DNA of 64,000 nucleotides, taken from contig NC_083882.1 of NCBI RefSeq assembly GCF_032452875.1, positions 32,294,001 through 32,358,000 on the forward strand. Direction: 5' to 3'. The stretch is from Bos javanicus. Its lineage: Eukaryota; Chordata; Mammalia; Artiodactyla; Bovidae. Shown piece by piece: positions 32,466-44,582 of the stretch. The translations under genes and the position numbers were made by a program. Position 1 is the stretch's first letter, and every line of letters starts with the position of its first letter. The notes beneath the pieces were generated by a model. It did no database searches. It was not told the DNA's origin and was given only the letters and a program-made list of their open reading frames with translations.

Positions 32466-33059
32466 GACTTCCTCAGTGGAAGAAAGGATGAGTGGACGAA
32501 TCCTAGCCCAGTGAGATAGGTGTAACTGCAGAAAGAGCAGGGCAAGGGCGTGGCGGCCTGGTGCTGCAGCTCTGGCCACGTGACCACAGTGACAGTTTGT
32601 CCAGTCTCCTCAGTGCTGTAGTTTCCTCATCCATGAAGTGCAGTGGTACCAAAGCTAATGCCACAGGGTGCTGGGAGGTGTAAAGAAACAAATACACCAG
32701 AGCTTTAGCTTCGACAGGTGATCAGAGGAAGGAGGCTATGTTCAGAAGATGGTAATATTAGTCCAGGCTAATTTCTCTTGGGACTGGTTTCTGACCACCA
32801 TTTGTACCATACACTTCAGTCTTACACTGATCCTCAATTGTTCCATCCAGGAAAACTTTTTCCCCTCTATGAGGCTGAGGAGAGAACTCAATTCACAGGG
32901 GATGCATGCAGCTCCTGTAAGAGATGGGGTCAGGAAGGGAGAGTAATGTTCAGGGTGATTTTGCATGTCAGATCCTGTGGCTGCCTGACGCTTTTCACCA
33001 GGACCGGAAAGGCAGGGAGAAAACGGGGGTTGGGAAGGTTCTTGAATTCTTGTTGGGAC

Positions 33060-33250
33060 ATTAAAAAAAATATTTTTGTTTATTTGACTGCACTGGGACT
33101 TGGTTGTTGCACATGGGATCTTTAGTCATGGCATGCAAACTCTTAATTGTGGCATGTGAGATCTGGTTCCCTGACCAAGGATCGAACCCAGGGCCCCTGC
33201 ATTGGGAGCATGGAGTCTTAGCCACTGAACCACCAGGGAAGTCCCTGGAC
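33060..33250 (-). repeat. CHR-type SINE
   Basis: gttccctgaccaaggatcga, ttagccactgaaccaccagg and gaagtccctgg, with the A-rich tail opposite the T/A run at 33,062. Confidence 0.8.
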
Positions 33251-33304
33251 ATGTTAAGTTTGAAGGGCTAATGGCACATCCAAGCAGAGGCAACTAGTTG
33301 ATAG

Positions 33305-34000
33305 CTGGCTTCTTTGATTGACATTTATTGAGCGACTGCTGTGTACTAGGTGCCTTCCAGTGCTGGAGATACTGCAGTGAACAGAACAAGCAAAACCCCT
33401 GTGTCTGGGTGCAGCTTGGCTTCCTGGATGGCACTAGTGGTAAAGAACCGGCCTGCTCACGCAGGAAACATAAGAGACTTGGGTTCAATCCCTAGATCGG
33501 GAAGATATCCCTGAAGGAGCGCATGGCAACCCACTCCAGTATTCTTGTCTGGAGAATCCGAGGGACAGAGGAGCCCAGCAGGCTACGGTCCATGGGGTCA
33601 CAGAGTCAGACACACTGAAATGACTTAGCACACATGCACACTGGGTGCAGCTTAGATTCAAGCAGAGGGAGATGCAAAAGGTTATTAAATGATGCAGTAC
33701 TTGGAAGGTGTTAAGTGCTGTGGGGGAAACAGTAGAACTCAGAAGGGAGCACTGGGCATGTAGGAGTGAGGTTTAGGCAGTTTTTCGAGCTCAGAGACCA
33801 AGCTGGGCTGGAGATGTTGGCTGGAGAAGTACATCTAGGATGATCAGAGTGAAAGGGGTTGATGGAGATATAAGTGTGGGAGAGAAAGAGATGTCAGAAG
33901 CGAGATCTCAAAGTAACACCTGAAGATGATGAGTGTGGGAAAAGTGCGAGGGGCAGGTTGGAACCCTCAGGTGCCCTCCCAGGACGAAGCAAATGCTGCA
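33305..34000 (+). repeat. L2-like LINE remnant split by a Bov-tA
   Basis: ttattgagcgactgctgtgt, actaggtgccttccagtgct, ggagatactgcagtgaacag, then after the SINE ttaagtgctgtgggggaaac and aagtaacacctgaagatgat follow the L2 3'-end order. Highly diverged. Confidence 0.55.
33418..33640 (+). repeat. Bov-tA SINE with perfect 13-base target duplication
   Basis: ctgggtgcagctt occurs at 33,405-33,417 and again at 33,641-33,653, bracketing a full Bov-tA. Confidence 0.94.
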
Positions 34001-34129
34001 AGGGCGGCACCATGACCCACATTTGGGGGCTCTTGCTCTGTGCTTGGCAGCCCTCCATGCAGAGTTGCATGTGGTCAAGGATCTGAGCTCAGTGGTCCTG
34101 AGCTGGAACCTTCCCTGTGGAGCTGGTGA

Positions 34130-34280
34130 CTCTGAGTGTAATGTCCCCTGTTGTGCTGCTGTTCCCTCACCTGTAAATAAGGATTCTTTAGCATCTACCT
34201 CGTAGGATTGCTGCAAGGATGAAATTAGATAATTAGATACATTAGGTAATGCCTATGCAATGTCATGACCATGAACGCTG
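34130..34280 (-). repeat. MIR remnant
   Basis: gttccctcacctgtaaataa, cctcgtaggattgctgcaag and gatgaaattagataattaga are an inverted MIR. Confidence 0.6.
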
Positions 34281-34346
34281 TCTAGGAGAATGACTCTTGT
34301 CCTCCCCGCAGCCCTGTGAGGCAAACCCTGATTTTAGATGAGACCA

Positions 34347-34447
34347 GTGCCTGGAGAATCCCAGGGTTGGGGGCGCCTGGTGGGCTGCCGTCTATGGGGT
34401 CGCTCAGAGTCAGACACGCCTGAAGCGACTTAGCAGCAGCAGCAGCG
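34347..34447 (+). repeat. Bov-A2 SINE, 3' fragment
   Basis: gcctggagaatcccagggtt through gcgacttagcagcagcagca: only the second monomer and tail remain. Confidence 0.88.
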
Positions 34448-34789
34448 GTGGTGGGTTAGTGCAGGATGAGCAGGGCGTTAGGCTGTGGAGGAGCCATCTT
34501 TAGGCTCCTCTGTCTATAGCATCTAGAGACCTAGCACGAGCTGGGCCCAACCTTGCACAGCATCCAGATGGATACTCGTAAAACAGAGTCTCCTTCAAAC
34601 CGAGTCCCCCTCACATCATCTCCCCCTGCCCAGTTGATGATTAATGTCTCTACGCAAAACTCGGTTACTCTTCTTGTCCCATCCCTGTTCCCCTTGAGAT
34701 TGAGGGCTATCAAAAAAGGGCAGGAACCTATGGGGCCCTCCATGTCCATGACTCTTGCTTGTAGAAAAAGGCTTTAGTTTCCTAGGCCT

Positions 34790-35560
34790 TTCCTGAGTTC
34801 CCAAGAGCAGATTTAAGCACTTACTAATTAGGGAGGTGAGGTCAAGCAGAAATGAAGGAAAATCAGTTATGCAAGAAAAGTCATGGTAATTGTTCAGCAG
34901 GGTCCTAACTCCTCGTGGAGGAATATACACAAAACCTGATGTGTATCTTTGAGTTGATTAGCAGGGACTAAGACCCCTATCCCGGAGAAGGCAACGGCAC
35001 CCTACTCCAGTACTCTTGCCTGGAAAATCCCATGGACGGAGGAGCCTGGAAGGCTGCAGTCCATGGGGTCGCTGAGGGTCGGACACGACTGAGCGGCTTC
35101 ACTTTCACTTTTCACTTTCATGCATTGGAGAAGGAAATGGCAACCCACTCCAGTGTTCTTGCCTGGAGAATCCCAGGGATGGGGGAGCCTGGTGGGCTGC
35201 CGTCTATGGGGTCGCACAGAGTCGGACACGACTGAAGCAACTTAGCAGCAGCAGCAAGACCCCTACCCAGGTGGAAGAGAGTGATAACCTGCTGGTCACA
35301 AGCAGAAGACTGAAACCAGGAGGTTAACGATTAAAATCCCCTGAATAACACACTGTTACCTGCACCATCAACCAATCAGAAGAAAGCCACGCCCCCTACA
35401 GCCCCCGCCCCCAAACGTTACCTTAAAAAAAAACCCCTTCCTTGAACGCCACTGGGGATCGCGAGTTTTTCCGCCTGAGTTTTGGGGCTTAACTTCCCCA
35501 CAACCAGGCGTCAATGGATGGGCGTCACTGCATGGAAGGTGAGTGGACACAAATTTGATT
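34790..35560 (+). repeat. Possible old LTR interrupted by a Bov-A2
   Basis: On each side of the SINE the sequence shows solo-LTR layout: a CCAAT box (accaatcag, 35,371), a GC-rich cacgccccctacagcccc stretch, an A-rich TATA-like ttaaaaaaaa and a G/T-rich leader with agttttggggctt. No retroviral gene is seen. The family is not identified and boundaries are uncertain. Confidence 0.35.
34984..35255 (+). repeat. Bov-A2 SINE, full length
   Basis: Dimer with an agcagcagca tail. Target duplication aagacccctatccc (34,970) against aagacccctaccc (35,256). Confidence 0.95.
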
Positions 35561-38500
35561 TGGTTACACTTGCTGCTCCGTAATGTTTGCTGCTGCGGCT
35601 GAAAGTGCAAAGAGATAACCCAAGCCACTAGATGGGATGCAGACGGGGAACTGGCGGATGGTGGGTGCCTGACCTGGAGGGAGAGGCTGGGGAGGGGAGG
35701 ATGTCCCCCATCACCAGCACACTCCACTGGGAGGGAGGGACTCCCACTCTGCCTCTCTCAGCACCTGGCAGTGACACGCAGTGGCCCTGGGGAGGGGACT
35801 CTGGCATTAACATCAGCCCCTCCATGTCTACTCTGCAGCACCCATTGCTAAGCACTGGGGATGTCAAGACAAAGGAGGTGCTAGGCCCTCTGCCATCCAC
35901 AAGGTGAAGGGCTCAGCACTGCCTGGTGCTGTGAGAGAGGCAGGGGCGTGATGCTATGGCAACTGAAGGGGATGGAACAGCTGTAGGGTTGGGGAAGTTG
36001 GGGAAGGTGCCCGAGTGGAGTTGGCACGTGACCGAGGCCTTGTGAAGGAGTAGGAGTTTGCCCAGCTGGTGTGGGGAGACCAAGTGTGTGAAGATTGTGG
36101 TCTGTGGCAGGAGGAGGTAAGTTGGGTGCGGCGGCTGCTGCGGGGGTGGAGGAGAGTTCCGGGTGAGGGATATATGGTTGAACCCACGTCTGTGTGCTCA
36201 AAGCAGAGCGAGGCCTGACAAACGGATAGGTTGGCGCTTGGAGCAGAGAATGGTTTATGGTGGGACGCCAAGCAAGGAGAACAGGCAACCCATGCTCAAA
36301 AGACCCAAATTCCCTGGTGGTTTTCAGGGAAGAGTTTTAAAGCCAACATTTGGGGTGAGAGCTGCAGGGGGCATGACTTTCTTCTGACTGGTTGGTGGTG
36401 AGGAAGAGGCTGTGTTTCAGAAATCTCCATCATCACCCCTCTGGTTCCAGCCAGTCTGGGGTCTGAGTGCTTGTGGTCAGCAAGCAGTCACCAACCTCCA
36501 CCTGGGTTCCCGCAGAACAACTCAGACACTTGCATTCGATGTCGGGCATATCCCTTGAGGAGGAACTAAGGACTCTGTTTTATCGCTGAATTATTGTCTC
36601 CTGGCTGCTTTTCCTTCCTTTCTGCATTCCCTCACTTTCCTAATTCGTAATTGCTTGAATCTGCTCTTTGGAACACAACAAAGGCTTAGGAGATGAAAGG
36701 TTTTTATTTTTATTACTGCAAATAATAAACAGGTGTGTGTGTGTGTCTGTCTACGTACATGTGTGGTGTAGAGGGGCTTTTGTACCCAAGAGGTGCTCGG
36801 TTTCAGTGACATTGTATTATGTGGTAGAGCTGCTTCTAGAAAAGCAGCTTCTGGACTCTTCTGGAACACCAGCAGTACCTTCCAAGTCGAGAGGGAAGCC
36901 AACTGGAACAACTTCTTGTTTTTCTCGTAGTGCTCCAGAAAGGCAGCTCTGCGCTCAGAGAGAAACTTGAACTTGCACAGAGTGTTCAGGTCTTACCAGG
37001 TGATCTGACCCCCACTTTCTCCCATGTCTCATGGTCAGGGTGTTTATGAGGTTTTCAGACACGGAAATGGGGGTGAGGTGGGTTGAGTAGTGCAGATGGA
37101 GTTCACATAGACCGTGTGTTTCATGCCCCAGATGCATTCTGGAAATTCGTGTCAATCTGTTTTCTGCAAATTCAATAGAATCTTAAAGAAATTAGAGGGA
37201 GCTGTCATTTCATGGAGTTCAAACCTGCCTCTTTCTTTTTTTTTTTACCGACTGAAGGATCCTTTTGTCATGCAAATATCTTCTATTCGTGAGCTGGTAT
37301 CCTGTCTTGACTTTCTTTAAATGAGACACACCTCTATGGGGCAAACTGTGGGGCTTACAGGCAGCCTTTTCAATGGTAGGCAAATGTCCATCCCCCGCCT
37401 TTGTTGTAACTAGTCGCTTTGGTGGTCTTTGTTTAGATCAGGTATATTTTTGGCCACTGGAGGGCTCTCCAGATAGAGAATGACTGGAGAATCCCAAATG
37501 TGTTCCCGAGCTCAGACTCCAGCTCACACCCAGATTTTTGAGCAGAGCAGCACATCTTGCAAATCGGATTTAACTGGGGAGAGTAACAGTAGCATGGATG
37601 TTTCTTTTATTTAGGAATTTAAGCATAAAAGAAGCCTCTATTTAAAAGAGCAGCTTTTGGATGATAGTCTTATTTGGAGCTGGCAAGGAGGTGCTAATCT
37701 TGTGTGTGGAGAGTGATCTTGCAGAATTCAGCACAGCTTAGAAAAGCGGAGCTCTGAACAAAGGTTATTTCTCTTGTGCAAACAGAATCACACCGAGATG
37801 TATGGAGCGAAGTGGGGCCGTAGAGTTTATTTTCATAACGAGAAAAAGGGAGGACTGAAAGAATAGTTTGGAAGACTGGCATCTTATACCTGGTAAAGCA
37901 GAGAACGACTACTGTTTATTTTCGTGCCATGTCTTTTCACCTGCAGCTTTTCTACTTTATTTTTTGAGTTTAGTTCAGAGATTTTATTTGGCTGAATGTT
38001 ACCAAAACACCCAAACTTCTGAGCTCAAAGATGTCCCTGTGGCATAACAAATTCTAGATCCAGCTCCACTGCACCCCTCCCCGCCACCGCCCCACCATGG
38101 ATCAAACACAGACTTGTTGCAAAACCAGGTAGAAATGAGAAGAAGTCAAGGGAAATGTTCAGAAAGGAATTATGGGCCAGTGACCAAATTGCCTGTTTAT
38201 TTAAAAAAAAAAATTCATCAGAACTGTGCAAAGCAGATAAGTATCAAACTAGACTAAAATAAAGTCTCAAGTTCTAATCTCTGAAGGCCTGCAACAAAAA
38301 GTAAAGTTGATTGTAAAAATTTGCATGCTTCTTCCATCTCCAGAGCAAGGTGGCGTTGTCTTGCAGGTAGTTTTGAGGATGAATTTGGGCCCTAAGCACT
38401 GAAGAACTTGGGTTCCATGGAAACAGATGTGGGCGCTGGAGATGCAGCTACTGTAAGGCAAGATCTCTGAGGACTGAGGAGGTTCTCATGTTATTTGTCC

Positions 38501-40080
38501 ATCTGTGAAATGGAAATGAACCTTCTTCTGACTTACCTCTTAGATGGTAGTGTTACTGAACCAAACTGGGGTCCACTTACCTGCTGTACAACAAAGCCAA
38601 TTTACTGACACCAGATTGTGGTGAAGGAAAGTCCTGTGTTTATTTGCAAGACGCCAAGCAAGGAGATTGGTTCGTGCTCAAATGAACTTTGCAAAAGGCA
38701 GTTCTTTTCTATATTTATTTGGAAGTGAAATGAAAGAAGAAGAAAGAATGAGCCTTAATAGAGAACCTCAGTTTCCCTTTGAACTGGGGAGTTTTGGAAA
38801 AGATAAGCAGACAATTTATTCCAGTCTGTATTAGCCGATTTTCCTCTTCTGCAAACCTCAGAAGTAGGCAGTAGAGAGCTGAGGGTGTTTTCAGCAGATG
38901 CATGTTGAGAGGGGTAGAGGGACTTGATGAGAGCTGCCAACCTGGACCTTTCTATTTGATCAAAGTTCCTTCTCCTGTAGACTATCCCCTTGCAGCCTGT
39001 GTCTTGTCGGGAAGCTCTGTTCACCTAGTTGTATTTTGGAATTTTGCTTCTCCCAAGGATGGCCTGGGAGTCAAGTCTAGGATCCACTTGATTCTGATTT
39101 CGGGTGATAGGATGCAGCTTGGATGGTCCCCTAGGAGGGCTGTCCTCTGGCAAAGAGCTCCCCAGGAACTAGAGAGAAGGATTTACGGCTGGATGAATGG
39201 AGGTCAAGGCCAGGTCATGTCAACTGAAATCAGTTATTTAGGGGATTAGACTACACGAGGAATGACTGGGAGAATGGGACTTCTCAGAATTGCCCCCAAA
39301 CACTGAGAAAAAGTTAACTGAGGGTCTGGAATCCCCTCCCCTCTCTGAACTCACAGCTGTCATTGTCCTGGACGCTCACTCGACATTAAACACACATCTT
39401 CCTCTGACATATTTGTATTGTTTTAAAAACTGTATGACAGATAGTTGTGCTGAGTGAGTGAGTGCCGGGCACCTAGCAGGCAGGCAGTAAATATTTGCTG
39501 AACAGTGAAAAAATGCAGTGGCTTGGCTGTCAGTATGTCTTCTATTCAGAGCCCATCCCCAGTGCTCCATTCATACTGGGCTGGGTGAATTTCTCGTTTA
39601 AGGGTTGATCGTGCCCGGCCTGACCAGGACGGTCTCTGTGAGCATGCAGGGTACAAGCCACCATGGCAGCGAAGAGGGACGGCTTGGGGGGGAAGTACAT
39701 TTGGGAGTTTTCCTAGAGACGAGGTGCAATTCCTTTGTTCTGGTAGGTTTCAGCCAGAAGGAACAGCAAATTTTACTGTCTGCAAACCACCAAAGAGCTT
39801 ATTCCCTTCCCCCTTCACCTCCATCCTTCCCAACCTGGGAATTCATTTGCTGCTTCTCTTTCCTCTTCTTCTGCCCCAGAGCAGTCCCCAGGGACAAAGC
39901 TCTTTGTTGTGAACACTCCAGGGCAATATGGAATTGCAAAGTCTCTAGGGCAAAATCAAGGCTGTCCCGCCGAGGAGAGTGATCGCTGAGCCCGAGACCC
40001 CCGCCTCCCCCCTCCACCTGTTGATGTCCCCCTTCCGGGGGTGAGCAACAACCCGCATTGTGCTTGGCATGCATGCGCTT
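35561..40080. other. Intergenic, mostly repeat-free
   Basis: No gene and no young ruminant SINE is seen for about 4.5 kb. A short TG run lies at 36,732-36,746. Two places (36,262 and 38,650) share gacgccaagcaaggag, perhaps from related old LTR remnants. An inverted MIR-like piece is possible near 38,490-38,550. Confidence 0.6.
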
Positions 40081-40090
40081 CGACACCAGG

Positions 40091-40108
40091 CTCAGCAGAT
40101 GGCGCTGG
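40091..40108 (+). promoter_or_regulatory. CTCF-like motif 1
   Basis: ctcagcagatggcgctgg matches the core pattern CAGCAGRKGGCGCT of the CTCF consensus. It is outside any recognised repeat. Confidence 0.45.
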
Positions 40109-40380
40109 TGAGCAAAGCCCTTCCCTTCTCTCCCCCGCCCCTCCCCACCACTAGAGCCTCCCTGGTCTAAAGCGAAAACAGATGTTTTCATCATTTCTGG
40201 ATCTGGCATGTGACTTGCAGTTCAGCAGTGTGCCGACATAACCCAGAGTTGTGCGTTCCCTTCATCCCCTGCAAAATAAAAATTCTGACTTGAACGAGCC
40301 TTCCTCCTAAGTGAGCCACTGACATAAGGTCTGTTGAATCCAAGGGCGCATGGATCCAACTGCAACTGCCTTTGTAGCCA

Positions 40381-40680
40381 GTCCTGGCTCTATAATTGAG
40401 ACTGCCCCCCCGCCCCCGACCGCCCCCAGCACAAAGCCAGGGCGGCAAGTCTAGCTATCTTTACACCAAGGGCTGGGGAGAGGCGCTAGTTTTTTAAAAT
40501 AGCCTTGGTCTGGCTGGCTGGGGACCGTGTGCGTGGGAGCCAGTGCGTCCAGAACAAAACAGGAAGGCCGGGGCGGCGCGCCCTGTTCCCCGAACCTCCG
40601 GCAGGTGGCAGCATCGGCCCGGCCTGGTCTCTGCCGCTGGCCAGCCCCAAAGCCGGGCCCTGTTACTTTCGGTGGCCTCA
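40381..40680. other. Small CpG-rich patch
   Basis: By hand count about 19 CpGs lie in these 300 bases, far above the flanks, with cgccccc runs and ggggcggcgcgcc (40,570-40,582). It is too short to call a promoter with confidence. Confidence 0.4.
40596..40613 (+). promoter_or_regulatory. CTCF-like motif 2
   Basis: ctccggcaggtggcagca fits CCRSYAGRKGGCRS at every core position. It has the same orientation as motif 1 and lies inside the CpG-rich patch. Confidence 0.45.
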
Positions 40681-40741
40681 AAATTATTAGTTCCAGATGA
40701 GTTCTTGCAATTGTAATATTTGGTTTAACCCAATCTGCCCG

Positions 40742-40753
40742 ATTGCGTCAGCA
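40742..40753. promoter_or_regulatory. C/EBP-ATF or Maf-like site
   Basis: attgcgtcagca reads TGCTGACGCAAT on the other strand, a composite of a Maf half site (TGCTGA) and a C/EBP-ATF core (TGACGCAA). The surrounding 40,690-40,800 is repeat-free and A/T-balanced. Confidence 0.3.
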
Positions 40754-40813
40754 CACGTTCAAATACAGCCGTCTGAAGTCTAACCAGACATCAGAGGCAT
40801 GTTTCAGGGGGTG

Positions 40814-41965
40814 TCAACATTCCTTACCCTTTGAAAGAATTAAAAAAAAAACCCACGCACACAAAAACCCAGAGGTTGATTTATCCCCCAAATGAAAGAA
40901 GGGTGAGCCGCCTGGGGCTGAGGTGGCCGAGAGGGACAGAACAGGGGAAATTCAGGGAAGGCATAACAATAGAACTTTGTGGGTCGAAGTCTGCTAGAAT
41001 GGAACTGGATTTATTTGTTGAACTAGGAAGGGACCTCTGGGCTCTTTGAAGGTTAGAGCAAATAAGCAGAACTGGTGGGCATTTGGTTTTCTAAGAGAAG
41101 AGCCCTTCGAATCACGTAGCCGCTATTGTGAGACACAAAACACAAGCTATCGGCCTGTGGATGGGCCTCTGCGTACTCTTGGCCTGGCCGCTCAGGAAGG
41201 GGGCCGGGGCGGGGGGCTGTATTTTAACACACAGCTGTGAGGGGCACCCCAGTCACCAACTCAGGACACAGACTGGGTTGCCTGAGGACACCAGCCAAAG
41301 GGCCTGGAGGACCCAGTTAGAAAACGCAGCACGGCCTGAAGGCGTCTGGCCAGGGGACCTGCCAGAGGCCTCAAGTGTCTTGTAAACAGCCCTGCTGCAC
41401 TCGGTCACTGCCATACCCTGGAGACATTGTCAAGCACCCCGGATGCCGGGCACCTGCTCTGGGGGTCTCCGGTTTTATAGACAGGTCAGTTGAGGCTAAG
41501 ACTCACTGTGCCTGGGGGCAGAGTAGCACATGTGACAAGGCAGCTCAGGAATCCTGCTCCGATGACCAGACACGAAAGAGTGTCTTGCTTCCCTTAGTGG
41601 AGATGGAATAGCCTGGTCTTGGGAGGCAACCTCTGTCGGGCAGTCCTCCTCCTCCCGCCTGTACCCTGCTTTTCAATCCGTGCTCAGATTCTTCAAGTAC
41701 CTCTTTCAAGGTTGCAGAGAGCTTCCTGCTAGCCGACTATGGGGAGCCTGGCCATTCCCTGCAGGCCTCAGGCTCGACACGCTCTTGATCAAAAGCCAGC
41801 AAGCGTCTGGCAGATGCTGCGTGTCCTGCGTGTCGGAAGCTGGTGGCTGGTGCTGGCGGCAGGCAGGCAGGCTGATCAGCCATCTTGTTAGATGTGGCTG
41901 GGACCTGGGTTCCTCCCTCCCCACTCCAGCGGCCACCCCACTGCCTGGATTAGACAGAGGAAGGA
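40814..41965. other. Intergenic, no gene seen
   Basis: Single-copy, moderately GC-rich sequence. Open frames in this stretch lack supporting splice sites or recognisable domains. Confidence 0.6.
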
Positions 41966-41971
41966 TGATGA

Positions 41972-42190
41972 TGTTCTTGCTGTTGTTTAGTCTCCAAGTC
42001 GTGTCTGACTCTTTGAGACCCCATGGGCAATACAGCCCGCCAGGCTCCTCTGTCCGTGAGATTTCCCAGGCAAGAATACTGGAGTGGGTTGCCATTTCCT
42101 TTTCCAGGGGATCTTCCTGATCCAGGGATGGAACCCATGTCTCCTGCATTGGCAGGCAGATTCTTTTACTGCTGAGCCACCAGTGGGACC
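41972..42190 (-). repeat. Bov-tA SINE
   Basis: ctccaagtcgtgtctgactc, gatttcccaggcaagaatac and actgctgagccaccag in inverted order. Confidence 0.92.
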
Positions 42191-42199
42191 TCCACAGTG

Positions 42200-44460
42200 C
42201 TGGCAAACACCAGCAGAATGTTTAGAGGTCCAAGCTGCCACCTCTTTTCCTCTCAGTTTGGAAAATGCATGTGTCCCTACAGGTTGCTGGGGAGATGCTA
42301 ATTGTCAGTAGTAAGAGCCACACTCGGTCCTAGCAGATGCTCGGCTTGGGGAAATAATCCAGCCAGGCAGCCATGTGAGCACAATACTTACCATGGTCTT
42401 TGTACACCAATAATAGTTGAGAAATTCCAGTATTTCTCTCCACTGCCACTCTAACTTTATTCTCTTCTGAGAATCAGCTTTTGGAGGTTCTATAATCCAG
42501 ACTACTCAGATCTGGCTGCTTAAGAATCACCTAGATGCTGCCCCAGAGATGTTGAAATCAGAATGGAAAAGAGATGGGAGACAGGAATCATAATTTAATT
42601 TTTTTTAGGCATCATAATTTTAAATCTCCTCCCCCAGATGATTGTAATTGTAATATACACTACCTGGAAGTAAAAAAAAAAAAAAAATCACTGATTCTAT
42701 CCCAACTTCCTTTGTTTACAGATAAGGTTCCTAAAAGGAAAGTTTAAGGGGTTCAGACAAGATCACACAAGTTCAAGTCTGGAATCCCTGGATAATGCCT
42801 CTGGCTTCTCAGGGATGGTGGAAGTTCTTCCTCCAGTTACTGAGACAATCACCTCCCTACTCTTGCCACCTTGCTCTGTTCAGTGAAACTCTCCAGTGAC
42901 CACCGCAAACCTGTGCCACTCTTACCTCTAAGAAACTGGGAAAGAGCAAATACTTCTGAGAAATTTTCAGTTTTTCTGGCTTGAATAAAAAGATTAGAAA
43001 TGAGAATCACCTGCACCCTGATTTCTCTCTTTTATCACTTATGTTTCCAAATGGGATTTACACTTGCAAATGGCCGTCATGTGATAACTGCTCTGCGGAG
43101 ATCTGTTTTTATGGGTGAGGCAAGAGGGCTCTCGGAAAGTTCAGTCTCATGTTTAGGGTTAAATAGATGGCAGAGATGAAGCCAATGCAGAGCCGTCCCA
43201 CCTCTCACCCTGCTGAGACCCAGGGCTTGTCTCTTGCCAGCCTCCTCTGTGACTGTTTATGATGTTGTTTGCTTCTCAGTCTTTCCCCACTGGGGGCAAC
43301 AAGCACCCTCTGAAATAACTCCATCTTGCATGGGAAGGAATAATCACTAACTCATCCCTTGAGGTAAGGTTTCAGGGAATAGGTGTGCCTTGAATACTCT
43401 GAGATCTGTGATGCTTGTAGGGTGAGTGAATGACCACAAGTCACTGAAAACAAGACAGGCAAAGATCCAGGATATCACAGTGGTAACCAGGTCAAGTAGA
43501 AAGGAAGCTGCAGGTTCCCTGTGTGACCTTGAAGGAGCCCTTGCGCTTTCTGGGCCTGAGTTCTCTCTCCTGGACATCACCTCTGAGACCTCTTCTCACT
43601 CTGACATTCCATGAGAGGCAGGGAATCCCTGCTCCCATCTTTAATCAGATGTGAGGGACCAGAGTCTCTTCTCTCCATAAGTCAATTACTCTAGAGCCAT
43701 TTCTTCAGTGGCCTAAGAACTAGTTCATGATGATTAAAATGGAAATCTGAGGATGAGCAGCCACAGGCACACAGTGAGTTGGTCCCCTACCTGGTGATTT
43801 CACAAAGGACACTTGTAAGTCGCTTCAGTAGAATTCTGTCCCTTCTTGGAGGAACTACCCAGAGATCTTGCATCACTGGGGTTCATTTGTCCACCTGGTA
43901 TCATTAAACATTTATGAAGTACTTAGTATGTTAAAAAAAAATAGAGTAAGAAAAGCTTATACCCAAGAGCAACTCTTCCAGATTAAAAGAGACCAAGGAA
44001 GCATTATAATGAAATGTAATGTGTATAATGAAGCATTATAATGAAATGTAATGTAACGTGATCTTAGATGCTAGATCCAAGAGGGAAAACTTATAAAAAA
44101 CATTTTCAAGACAATTAGGGAAATCTGAATGTAGACTGCATAATGGGATTATTGGTAATTTTTAAGATGTGATCATAGTATTGTGGTTTTATAGGAGAAA
44201 GTCCTCATCCTTAGAGGCATGCTGACTTAGGGATGAGTGTTGTTGTGTTTGCAATTTGTCTTCCGATGATTCAAGGGGAAAAAATAGGCAAATGTGCAAT
44301 AATGTTAGCAGTTGGTAAATCAAGGATAGAGTATATTGAACATTCATTGACGAGTTCTTCAATTTTTCTATAGATGAAAAATTTTCAAAAGTAAAAAGAC
44401 CAAAAAGAAATGTCTGTGTCTGTAAGGATTTTATCATTTACTTACCATTTATTCTTTACC
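42200..44460. other. Intergenic, no gene seen
   Basis: Single-copy, AT-moderate DNA with A runs at about 42,672 and 43,932. A near-tandem direct repeat lies at 43,998-44,054 (separate entry). Nothing else is recognised. Confidence 0.65.
43998..44054. repeat. 25-base direct repeat, period 32
   Basis: A 25-base unit starting gaagcattataatgaaatg is present exactly at 43,998 and 44,030, separated by gtataat. Confidence 0.9.
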
Positions 44461-44461
44461 A

Positions 44462-44582
44462 AGGGCAAAAATGACAACCCACACCAGTATTCTTGCCTGG
44501 AAAATTCCATGGACAGAGGAACCTGGTGGGCTACAGTCCATGGGGTCACAAAGAATCAAATGCGACTGAGTGACTGAGCACA
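44462..44582 (+). repeat. Bov-tA SINE, 3' part only
   Basis: gcaaaaatgacaacccacac, attcttgcctggaaaattcc and gcgactgagtgactgagcac; no tRNA head. Confidence 0.85.

Noticed and set aside
35881..36288. 135-residue minus-strand frame rich in Pro/Ala/Ser
   Set aside because: Low-complexity composition from GT/GC-rich DNA; no start context or homology that I can see.
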